Positions 55,849 through 64,000 of a stretch of 64,000 nucleotides of DNA are shown piece after piece (position 1 is the first letter of the stretch; every line of letters begins with the position of its first letter). The stretch lies in the IMG/VR virus record IMGVR_UViG_3300027973_000032, positions 46,289 through 110,288 of that record. The stretch is one strand, 5' to 3'. Source of the DNA: a virus. The notes beneath the pieces were generated by a model, which saw only the letters and a list, made by a program, of their open reading frames with translations, was not told where the DNA came from and searched no databases. A program made the translations under genes and the position numbers.

Positions 55849-57737
55849 TATGCAAACCTACCAGTAAAAATTATAAATTTTAAGTTGTTTAATGGATTAT
55901 TATCAACAATATTCAATGGGCCGCCAAGATTAGGTTTAATATTAGGACTACTATTACTGAGGTTGGGCAATTTAAATACTGGAATACCGTCTCGAATAGT
56001 TTCGTTGTCTGCCGTATATTCATGACCTATTGTTGAAAACAAATCTGAATACAAACTTTGCGGCAATGCTGTGCCATCACAAATTAAATAACCAGGCGGA
56101 ATAGCAGCAGTTGGTTTGCCAGCCCAAATTGTTATTGTGCCTACTGGTACTAATGGTAAAGAATTAAGTAAGCTATTTTTAGAAATTTTACTTAATTGTC
56201 TACTACCATTTGATTCCCTACTAACTAGAAATAAATCAGTGCTAATTAAACTGGTTATTTCAGGTTTATTAGCAATCATATCTGGAGTTAATGAGATTGT
56301 CATCAAACTAGGATCTAATGTATTCAAATATAGTATATTTTCAGTATTGGTTAATTTAATATCGCCAGTAAATTTAATACCTATGCCGTTGGTTAATTTA
56401 TTGGCAAACTCAGATATTCCATTAAAAGTATCACCAGTTATCGTAGTTGCATTTATTATAGGTGCAGTAATATTATTTGCCCAAATATTATTCCATTTAT
56501 TTGCTTGCGAGCCTAAATTTGCTTGTGAGGTCGAAGCATTAGGTTCAATTTTTGGTAAAATATTAGCCATTGTGCTAGTTTCGTCAACATAAAGATTTCT
56601 ACCAACAAAAAGTGATAATTTAATTTTTGCGCCACCTTCCGTATATATGCTTGGGTAATTTGGTGCTAGAACATCACTGTTATTAGTGCCGTTAATAATC
56701 AATGATTCATTAGAGGTTATGCTGCCATTTACATCTAAACTTTGAGTAGGGGCAGTGTTATTGATACCTACCCTTCCAGTTCTAGTGTTTACTAATCCAG
56801 AGTCAATAGTAAAAATAGTTTCTGCAAATAATGATTTTTGAATTTTAAAATTTATTTTAGAGCCAGTATTTTTATTAAAAATTACACTGGTGCCATTGTC
56901 AACGCCCAAGCTTAATGATAAGTCAGTGCCTATTACTAGGCCATTGTCATTTCTAATATTAAATCCGTATTTTGTCACACTGACCTGATCAGATCTAAGA
57001 AAATTACTAGCATCAACAACTGTGTCGCCTACGATCAATGATTCTGCTTTTTCGCTAGTGCCCCAAAATTTAACTCCCTTTGCGTTAGTTTGCGGGATAC
57101 TGGAGTTTAAATTCAGCCCTTGTTTAATTATAGGAAATCCTTGCTGAACTGCTTTGGGTGTAAATTCTCTATCACTGACAATGGCCACTCTACTATTTTT
57201 AACATATAATCCCAATACTGGTCTTGTCGTATTGTCAGCAGCATCTATGATCAAATCAACTTCAGCAGTGGTTTTTTCTCCCTCATTATATTTTGGCCCA
57301 ATTAATTGCCAAGGAAAACTGCCAAATCCCGTATAGATATACAGTTGTTTTCTAGTAGTATCAACATAAAAATCGCCTAGATTAAATCCAGCAATAGGAC
57401 CTATAGGAGCACTGGCTGATTTTTTTACAATGCCTAGTTGTACCCAAGTTGTTCCATCAAATACCTTTAATCCTCTGCCTAAATTATCATTTAATGAGTT
57501 GTACCAAAGTTGACCTTTCACTGGGTTTACTGGGCCAGAGCTTATATCTGAATTGGAATTCTTAGCAGGACTAGAAAAATTTTCTAATAAATGTAAAAAG
57601 TTTTCACCAATAATCTGCGTGTATCCCGTGTAATTTCTACCTATAAAAGTTAGGCTGGTATCTGTATTCGTGCCTTGATCTGGCACTGTATATACATGGT
57701 CTAGAGCAGTATTACTTATGGGGGTAGTATTTGCCAT
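55848..57737 (-). CDS. tail fibre protein with tail-collar domain
   Basis: A 629-residue protein. It has the shared N-terminal module (LTFIGRNYTGYTQIIGENFL, HLLENFSS, VKGQLWYNSL), a shaft, and a C-terminal phage tail-collar domain: VGTITIWAGKPTAAIPPGYL then ICDGTALPQSLYSDLFSTIG. Collar domains sit at the base of short fibres (T4 gp12) and bind metal or receptor. Probable short-fibre or fibre-tip protein. Overlaps the next fibre gene by one base. Confidence 0.82.
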   Translation of the reverse strand: MANTTPISNTALDHVYTVPDQGTNTDTSLTFIGRNYTGYTQIIGENFLHLLENFSSPAKNSNSDISSGPVNPVKGQLWYNSLNDNLGRGLKVFDGTTWVQLGIVKKSASAPIGPIAGFNLGDFYVDTTRKQLYIYTGFGSFPWQLIGPKYNEGEKTTAEVDLIIDAADNTTRPVLGLYVKNSRVAIVSDREFTPKAVQQGFPIIKQGLNLNSSIPQTNAKGVKFWGTSEKAESLIVGDTVVDASNFLRSDQVSVTKYGFNIRNDNGLVIGTDLSLSLGVDNGTSVIFNKNTGSKINFKIQKSLFAETIFTIDSGLVNTRTGRVGINNTAPTQSLDVNGSITSNESLIINGTNNSDVLAPNYPSIYTEGGAKIKLSLFVGRNLYVDETSTMANILPKIEPNASTSQANLGSQANKWNNIWANNITAPIINATTITGDTFNGISEFANKLTNGIGIKFTGDIKLTNTENILYLNTLDPSLMTISLTPDMIANKPEITSLISTDLFLVSRESNGSRQLSKISKNSLLNSLPLVPVGTITIWAGKPTAAIPPGYLICDGTALPQSLYSDLFSTIGHEYTADNETIRDGIPVFKLPNLSNSSPNIKPNLGGPLNIVDNNPLNNLKFIIFTGRFA

Positions 57738-57738
57738 A

Positions 57739-58344
57739 TTATGTTCCTAGACCAGTTAAACTTTGAATTCTAACTGTGTAATCTATTTGAATTAGACGGT
57801 TTAAACTTTTTTGTACTGGATGAAATACCACATGAGTTAGCAATCTACTTTGATTAGTGTCGCTATATGATTTTAATCCAAGCTCATCAAACACATATTC
57901 TGATTCATTATTATTCGTATTATCAAATGCACTTTGACCACTGGGCTCGCCGTAATCTAAAAAGCAGGTGACAAACACATCTGTATAATTTGTACCAGTA
58001 ACATGTCTGGTTTCTATGTAATTTCTTATGGGATCAATGTTAGTAATACTTCTATCATCGACCACTTTGGTATAAGTTGGATTGTATAAATCGGCATTAA
58101 TACCAGTAGAATTTGGAGTCAAGTACGTGATAATGCCTGTAGGGTCTACAGCAGTGCCACCGTTACCAAAGGCCATTTCATAAATAAATCCCTTCCCTGA
58201 ATTAGATATACTGTTGGCCAGGGCCACGCTCATATTTTCATAATGTATGGCATTACGCTTATTGATGTATATTTCTTTAGAACTAGGGTCCCAAATTTTA
58301 ATATGTCCTTCTATGTGAATTCCGCCAAAGTCTTTGTTTTGCAT
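57739..58344 (-). CDS. conserved baseplate/tail protein
   Basis: A 201-residue protein (MQNKDFGGIHIEGHIKIWDP). NAIHYENMSVALANSISN and IYEMAFGNGGTAVDPTGIIT are conserved in cyanophage-like T4 relatives directly before the collar fibre gene. It probably connects baseplate wedge and fibre. The C-terminus (RLIQIDYTVRIQSLTGLG) forms a strand pair. An AATAAATA late-type box lies upstream. Confidence 0.65.
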   Translation of the reverse strand: MQNKDFGGIHIEGHIKIWDPSSKEIYINKRNAIHYENMSVALANSISNSGKGFIYEMAFGNGGTAVDPTGIITYLTPNSTGINADLYNPTYTKVVDDRSITNIDPIRNYIETRHVTGTNYTDVFVTCFLDYGEPSGQSAFDNTNNNESEYVFDELGLKSYSDTNQSRLLTHVVFHPVQKSLNRLIQIDYTVRIQSLTGLGT

Positions 58345-58371
58345 GATTATTTCTCTATCAAAATATTTATT

Positions 58372-61300
58372 TTATCCATTATTCAGTTTTTTAGGCTTAA
58401 ATTTTAAAAAATATGCTATGCTATTGCTTGAATTAGCTATATCTTTGCCTGGATCGTTCCATAAGGTCAATGTCTTTCTAACAACCTGTGTTTTAATTCC
58501 CACCCTTGGTGTGCTATTTAAGTGTAACTGGGCTGTATTTTCATCAATTGTAAAATCTGCAGGATAGTTTACATCTCCCTCAGGACTTTCTGGATGAATT
58601 CTTGCATCATGTAACACATATGGATTCTTTCTTTGTCTAACACCGCCCACAAACACCTCAATATTATCCTTACTGAGAATATAAGGTAATCTAGTATTTG
58701 GATCCCATTCCTGCACATCTGTTTTATCTTCATAAGGAATAGTTTCTGCCACACCAATATCTAATACTTCTGTTCCTGTACCATGTATAGTTGGCACACC
58801 AGTGCCCCAAGTTCCCCTACGTAATTGACTAAGTTTATTTTGATTTTTAATAAAATATTCAATTCGTTCGCCATTAATATAAATTACTCCTGGCTGATTT
58901 AGAACAATATTTGGTTCATTCAATGCTGTTGGATCACTAACTTCAATTTCTTTATCAGAAACTTTTAATTCTTTAGTCAAATAAGTTGTTCTATTTTTGC
59001 TTATTCTTTTATAATGTGATCTATTAAGAATATCTTTAAACTGCATGAATGAAATTGGATCTCTAGTAGTGTTAGATCCAAATGTCATCACTGAGAATCT
59101 ATCTTGATCAGTTGGGATTACATTTAAAATTATTTCTGTTTTGTTTTCAGACAATACATAGTCTATATTAGGTATTAATAAAGTTTTATTTTTAATAACC
59201 CATACATAGTTAGCATTAATTATTGGGGCATTTAAGGTCAATATACCGCCACTAACTCTAATAGCGTCTAAATAAAAAACGCTATTTTGATAACTTTCTA
59301 TGTTGGCTTTAATTTTATAATCACTACGTTGAATATTTAATACGTCATGATTGTACATGGAGATAACTTCAATTTGAGTATTATCTGGGTAAGCTGTTTT
59401 AAATTCAATATAATTAGAATCGTCATCTTTAGTTATGGCATAGTCTGAATATTTCACCAATGTAACTATAACTTTAGAATTTTCTGAGTAATAATTTGGT
59501 TTAATAATGACCTTTTGCGTAATTAGGTCTATATTATATGCATCACCTAATTGAACTTCATTATTATCAATATAGACCTTATAGTCTTCGATGATGTTAA
59601 ACACTTCTGCATCAGTAACACTGCCCTTACCTAATGGAATATCATAACTGTACACATTGTCTTTTAATATAAAAGAGAATGAATCAGTGGAAGTTAATAT
59701 TTCATTACCAACTCTAACAATGGTATTTTGTGTTAGTGGCAAACTTTTGCCAACAGGATTGAATAAATTGTATCTTAAAGTAGTACCATCTGTAATAATT
59801 GTTTCTCTACTTACTACACTAGTAGAAATGCTTGCTGTCTTTTTAAAAATTATATAATTTACTACCTGTCCTACACTAATTTCATCTACAAATTTAATGG
59901 CCAATTTATTTTTAAGTGAGTAAGTGTCATCAGTTTTAAATATGGTAAAGTTTGCAATTTCACCAGAAACTAATACCATTAATTCTAAATCATCTCTCCA
60001 ATTAAAATTCAATAACAATTCTTTAGTGGCAGTTTCTATAATCTTATGATCAATTTCTAAAATATTATCTCCGTTAAATCCCACATTGATAATTGATATA
60101 ATTTTTCCTTGAGCTGGGATGCTAGTTAAACTGACTGATAAATTATCAAAGTTCACAGTGTAATCTAATTTTGGACGTAATATATCAGCCCCAACTTTGA
60201 TAATCACTGCTGATTTATTATTAGGATATTGACTTATTTTATAACTAGTGGTTGCACCATCAGAGATATAATTGTCACAAGCAATATCTGCAGATTCGTT
60301 AATTAAGAAATCTGATACCTTAATGACCAGTGTATCTGCCACATGTCCTGGCAACATTTCTTCTGGCGCTGGGCTAGTCAATGGGCTAATAAAACGATCG
60401 CCATCAATAATGATGTCATCAGCATTAAATCCTGAAGCAGTTATATAGGGTGTATTACCATTCTTTCCAAATTTACCACCTTCAATTAAGGCATCATAGA
60501 TTCTAGTATCATCATTGGCTGTTCTAGGATCCCATAACTTTTCACCCCAAGGGTTATTTTCACTATCCCATTTTTCAGGTGGATCAAAGTTTATGCCTAC
60601 AATGCTAACTCCGCCGTAGTCAATGCCTGTCATTAATTGGGCAAAGTCACGACCTATCATACCACTTTCTGGATTATAGTAATAAGTAATCCTATCTAAG
60701 GCCTTTAAATGATTAAAATCTTTTGCATAATTAACTGTTATAATGGAGCCATTTACTGGAGGAGTATTAAAAACTATTTGTCCATAATGCACAGTATGAC
60801 TGGCATCCCCGCTTAGTTTGCTGGTTTTTACCAAAGAATATTCATCTGATATAACGTCTACAGTGATCATATTAATTTCTTTTGTCACTGAAGTTCGACC
60901 TTTTTCAATATTTGGACTATAGATAAGATCGTATGCGATAGTGGCACCATCACCTAAGAAAGTTTCAGTTTTAGTCAAAGGCAGTATATTTTCTATTGGT
61001 TCCTTGGCATATCGATCAAATTTTAATACCATAGTATTAGACCTAACTAGATCATTTTTTATTACTGCTGTTGCTCTAGCTGGTATTCCATCAACATCTA
61101 GATGACCTTTTATAACAATGGTAGGTGCTGTATAATACCCAGATCCTTCATTTAGAACTTGAATGGCAATGACCTGTCCATTGGCAATAAATGCTCTAGC
61201 TGTTGCTGGTATTACACAATTGCCCACAATTTCGACTAATGGTCTAGAAAGATATCCGCTACCCCCGTCATAAACTTTGATTTCTTTAACAGAAAAACCG

Positions 61301-63999
61301 GCATTTTCTCGCCATAAGCGCCAAGGGTAAGTATCAACTATATTGTCAAAATAGGATAATTGATCCGATGCTCTTGTTTGAATAGCTGTTAATTGAGTTT
61401 GAGAAACATATGATGGCAAATCAAAGTCAGTAATCAAACTTTGTGTGTTTTCCATGTTATTATATACGCTGACAAATTCTCTTATTTTAGTACGATATGG
61501 TTTGACTTCAGCAATGTAATTTTCAAAATCTTCCAAATTGTCATTGTTGTATGTTACTTTTTGACGTAATTCACCTACATTATGTAATGCTTTGACAAAA
61601 CTAGTTTTAAAAACCCAATCTACAAATGGTTGCTCTGATAGAGCATACTTGATACTTAAAAAGAAAAGATTTAAGTAAAGTATTCTACGATTATCTATTA
61701 AGATTTTATCTTTGAGTGTGTTTAAAATAATTCTTAATTCAATACTTCCTGAATTATCAAATTTATTAATGTCATACAAACTGCTGTCGTAGCCAAGTTT
61801 ATTATATTTAAAATTATAAAATTTATCGCTTAATTGTAATGTTCCATTTTGACGACCTATTACTTGAAAACTTTGAGTATAGTCTATTGATTCTACATCG
61901 GCATATTTTTTCAATAATAGCCATCCTGCACTGCCTACATTTTTAACTTTGACAATTTGACCTATTTTATAGATATTTGTAAACAATTGATAAGTGCTAT
62001 CCACTACATAATCTATCTTGGTAAATTGATTATATCCATCTTCGTACCAATCAATATAATGCCAAAACCCAGTAACATCATATTCTTGAATTTTAATTTT
62101 ACTCCAAGTATTGTTACTATAGGTATAAATGCACCAACTTCCAAATATTGTACTATCACTGCGTACTAAGACTGTTAGATTTCTTATTGAAATTGCAGTG
62201 TTTGAAATATCATAGCCTTCGCCCTGTGACAGCACGGTGACGCTGCTTATTCCGCCTGTGGCATTTAACTTTGCTTGGACTTTGGCATTTAGTCCAAGAC
62301 CCACAATGATTATCGGTGGAGCATATTGATAGCCGTATCCACTGTCCAATATACTCACTGACACAATTTTGCCGTTTTCAATGTTCAAAGAAAGACTGGC
62401 TTTTTTAAATGAATCAACATTGATAAAACGCAATTCTTTTTCAGTGTCAATTACATAATCATATAATCCAAAAACTTTAATAGGAGCTTGATCTTTCTTT
62501 AGTAAATCAGTTAAGTCTATGTTGTCTATTTGTATTTTTTTGAATTCGCTATTAAATCTTTCAATAACTTGTTTAATTGCTTCTAATCTATTGACAAATA
62601 TACTTTGTCTTGGCTTAAATTCTATGCCGTATCTTTGTTTTGGAGACAATGAAATATCAGGTACCATCTTGCCATTTTCATCAAACCCTACAAGACTATC
62701 AATCCATTTTCTTTCAATTTGTTTAGGTATTTCAGTTTTTTCATTTTCACTGATAATTTTCCATTCACTATGTATGTTTGCATTATGATCAATATTTGGC
62801 AACCAATATTGAATAGATAGTACCACATCCTTAGACGTTAACAAGGGTTTAATATTGGTTAGACTAAAGGAATTAGTGTTGATAAATTCAATATATTTTA
62901 GTCCCTGTCCTTTGGGATTACTAATAATGTTTGCAATTTCCAAAGCTGAATTTAATCTGCTATTTGCATTAGGCAGTGTTGCTTTGTTTTTTACCCAAAA
63001 GTAGTATAAAAAAGTAAATTGTTTAGATATTGAATCGTATTTTCTTTTTACGCTGTATACTGAATTGCCATATAATGTAGTTCCAGTAATATCCTGCGCT
63101 ATTCCATCAGTGGTACTTGCTATTTCGTCCCAATCTGATGGCATTAATTTAGACTCGACCCATTCATAAACGTCAATACTGCCCGAATCATATAGTGTAT
63201 TCCAAGTAGAATTTTTATAAGTTATATCACCTATGTGTGCATCTAAAAATTTAGCTCTGCGTAAATCCCACCATAGTGTACCAACTTCTTGATCCAACCA
63301 TGACATGCCATCATCCACGTTTACGTCTACTGTGGCATCTAATGCTTTGTAAGTATATGTCGCAGGATCATAATAGGTTTTATATTTGATTTGCTCTTCA
63401 GCTTTGCCTGGAATTTTACCTTGATTTATATCTACAATATCTAAATAGGCTAATAATTCGTTGGAGCGTCTATTATATAAAAATATTTTTTTGAATAGAC
63501 TTAGATCAATTTTTGCACTTTCTTGTTCAATAATTTTCCAACTGTAATCATTTCTATAATGTGTGTATACTGCGCCACTCCTATAATCATTTTGTGCATT
63601 TGGGGCTGAAACTATGATATCATTGTCAGCGGCAGCAACTTGATAACCATACTCTTCAGCCTGACTACTGCCTACTCCTAATGATTCGGCGTAGATAAAT
63701 TTACTTTCATATCTATCATATATGTCAACTCTACCAGAATCAATATTAATAGAACTATCAGCATAGCTCACTGTGCTATCATCATAGCTCACTGTGCTAT
63801 CATCATAATTAAATATATCATTTTTAGAACTATCTCCTAATTTACTAAAAATTACTAGGGTTTTTTCATTGTTGACAAATTTAATATTTTTTCCAAATTC
63901 TTCATTGGTATCACGATTATTTCTTCCAGTTAATGTTTGAAATAGAGAATAATCTTTATAAACATGTACTGCTTCATTAGAACTAATAGCCAAATATGT
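58372..63999 (-). CDS. giant structural protein, N-terminus outside window
   Basis: At least 1,875 residues, open to the right edge, so the true start is not seen. Near the visible N-terminal end is a FG-GAP/integrin-like unit (YGYQVAAADNDIIVSAPNAQ, SGAVYTHY). A 21-bp tandem repeat codes for repeated DDSTVSY. The middle has GYQYAPPIIIVGLGLNAKV and GYLSRPLVEIVGNCV, the G-Y-x-x-P-P/x-(V/I) modules frequent in very large cyanophage virion proteins, and many beta domains. The C-terminus (VGIKTQVVRKTLTLW, FLKFKPKKLNNG) resembles baseplate- or fibre-associated giants. Likely the biggest tail or virion-surface protein of the phage. Confidence 0.78.
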   Translation of the reverse strand, partial: TYLAISSNEAVHVYKDYSLFQTLTGRNNRDTNEEFGKNIKFVNNEKTLVIFSKLGDSSKNDIFNYDDSTVSYDDSTVSYADSSINIDSGRVDIYDRYESKFIYAESLGVGSSQAEEYGYQVAAADNDIIVSAPNAQNDYRSGAVYTHYRNDYSWKIIEQESAKIDLSLFKKIFLYNRRSNELLAYLDIVDINQGKIPGKAEEQIKYKTYYDPATYTYKALDATVDVNVDDGMSWLDQEVGTLWWDLRRAKFLDAHIGDITYKNSTWNTLYDSGSIDVYEWVESKLMPSDWDEIASTTDGIAQDITGTTLYGNSVYSVKRKYDSISKQFTFLYYFWVKNKATLPNANSRLNSALEIANIISNPKGQGLKYIEFINTNSFSLTNIKPLLTSKDVVLSIQYWLPNIDHNANIHSEWKIISENEKTEIPKQIERKWIDSLVGFDENGKMVPDISLSPKQRYGIEFKPRQSIFVNRLEAIKQVIERFNSEFKKIQIDNIDLTDLLKKDQAPIKVFGLYDYVIDTEKELRFINVDSFKKASLSLNIENGKIVSVSILDSGYGYQYAPPIIIVGLGLNAKVQAKLNATGGISSVTVLSQGEGYDISNTAISIRNLTVLVRSDSTIFGSWCIYTYSNNTWSKIKIQEYDVTGFWHYIDWYEDGYNQFTKIDYVVDSTYQLFTNIYKIGQIVKVKNVGSAGWLLLKKYADVESIDYTQSFQVIGRQNGTLQLSDKFYNFKYNKLGYDSSLYDINKFDNSGSIELRIILNTLKDKILIDNRRILYLNLFFLSIKYALSEQPFVDWVFKTSFVKALHNVGELRQKVTYNNDNLEDFENYIAEVKPYRTKIREFVSVYNNMENTQSLITDFDLPSYVSQTQLTAIQTRASDQLSYFDNIVDTYPWRLWRENAGFSVKEIKVYDGGSGYLSRPLVEIVGNCVIPATARAFIANGQVIAIQVLNEGSGYYTAPTIVIKGHLDVDGIPARATAVIKNDLVRSNTMVLKFDRYAKEPIENILPLTKTETFLGDGATIAYDLIYSPNIEKGRTSVTKEINMITVDVISDEYSLVKTSKLSGDASHTVHYGQIVFNTPPVNGSIITVNYAKDFNHLKALDRITYYYNPESGMIGRDFAQLMTGIDYGGVSIVGINFDPPEKWDSENNPWGEKLWDPRTANDDTRIYDALIEGGKFGKNGNTPYITASGFNADDIIIDGDRFISPLTSPAPEEMLPGHVADTLVIKVSDFLINESADIACDNYISDGATTSYKISQYPNNKSAVIIKVGADILRPKLDYTVNFDNLSVSLTSIPAQGKIISIINVGFNGDNILEIDHKIIETATKELLLNFNWRDDLELMVLVSGEIANFTIFKTDDTYSLKNKLAIKFVDEISVGQVVNYIIFKKTASISTSVVSRETIITDGTTLRYNLFNPVGKSLPLTQNTIVRVGNEILTSTDSFSFILKDNVYSYDIPLGKGSVTDAEVFNIIEDYKVYIDNNEVQLGDAYNIDLITQKVIIKPNYYSENSKVIVTLVKYSDYAITKDDDSNYIEFKTAYPDNTQIEVISMYNHDVLNIQRSDYKIKANIESYQNSVFYLDAIRVSGGILTLNAPIINANYVWVIKNKTLLIPNIDYVLSENKTEIILNVIPTDQDRFSVMTFGSNTTRDPISFMQFKDILNRSHYKRISKNRTTYLTKELKVSDKEIEVSDPTALNEPNIVLNQPGVIYINGERIEYFIKNQNKLSQLRRGTWGTGVPTIHGTGTEVLDIGVAETIPYEDKTDVQEWDPNTRLPYILSKDNIEVFVGGVRQRKNPYVLHDARIHPESPEGDVNYPADFTIDENTAQLHLNSTPRVGIKTQVVRKTLTLWNDPGKDIANSSNSIAYFLKFKPKKLNNG
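63762..63803. repeat. 21-bp coding tandem repeat
   Basis: Two exact copies of a 21-bp unit (CATAGCTCACTGTGCTATCA plus one base) lie side by side inside the giant structural gene. On the coding strand they give the seven-residue repeat DDSTVSY, followed by a third degenerate unit (ADSSI). A length-variable site is likely. Confidence 0.75.
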
Positions 64000-64000
64000 T

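Noticed and set aside
56116-56592. 158-codon plus-strand frame inside the collar fibre gene
   Set aside because: Antisense shadow; the fibre frame has a recognisable domain at the same place.

Overview
The window is a piece of a large T4-type tailed phage (myovirus) genome. The support is direct: a DnaB/gp41-like helicase, a gp61-like primase, a UvsW helicase, a gp62-like clamp-loader candidate, long modular tail-fibre proteins sharing one N-terminal module, a tail-collar domain, a very large structural protein, T4-late-type TATAAATA boxes, and many tiny overlapping early genes. Near-consensus sigma70 promoters (TTGACA, 17 bp, TATAAT), AGGAG ribosome sites and three tRNAs with encoded CCA point to a bacterial host, probably proteobacterial. 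The host cannot be named from the sequence. The gene set resembles marine and freshwater T4-like phages more than T4 itself.

Layout. 1-2.4 kb (+): tightly overlapping small genes (KFAELIVREC family, zinc-cysteine proteins, one secreted peptide, one membrane-anchored protein). 2.4-2.7 kb: a single HTH gene with its own promoter and terminator. 2.7-6.6 kb (+): four tandem paralogues of a glycosyltransferase-like HTKG/GNFWW family, a small gene and a probable 2OG-Fe(II) oxygenase. 6.6-8.2 kb: gene-poor DNA with three kinds of repeats, including an 18-bp iteron-like array. 8.2-17.8 kb (+): early region of about 28 small genes, an AAA+ ATPase and three tRNAs, broken up by 14 copies of one promoter-hairpin cassette. 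17.9-22.3 kb (mostly +): HNH endonuclease, a DUF6321-like protein, a methyltransferase-like protein, a coiled-coil protein and a class III nucleotidyl cyclase. 22.3-32.8 kb (mostly -): holin-like pair, replication and recombination genes, a carbamoyltransferase-like protein. 32.9-50.2 kb (mostly -): a 17-kb carbohydrate island. 50.3-64 kb (-): tail-fibre and baseplate-type genes, the last cut by the window edge.

How it fits together. The small (+) genes are probably host-takeover functions, each set off by a cassette that resembles the mobile promoter stem-loops (PeSLs) described in T4-type phages. The (-) strand holds replication genes, then a glycan island, then tail genes. The core of the island (34.5-39.5 kb) is a translationally coupled set: GatZ-like TIM barrel, KdsC-like phosphatase, shikimate-dehydrogenase-like protein, SGNH hydrolase, nucleotidyltransferase-kinase fusion and cupin. 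It looks like a route that makes and activates an unusual sugar or polyol. At least seven glycosyltransferase-like proteins and two radical SAM proteins surround it. Its position between replication and tail-fibre genes suggests that it modifies either the virion (tail fibres) or the host surface. This is the best candidate in the window for an undescribed system.
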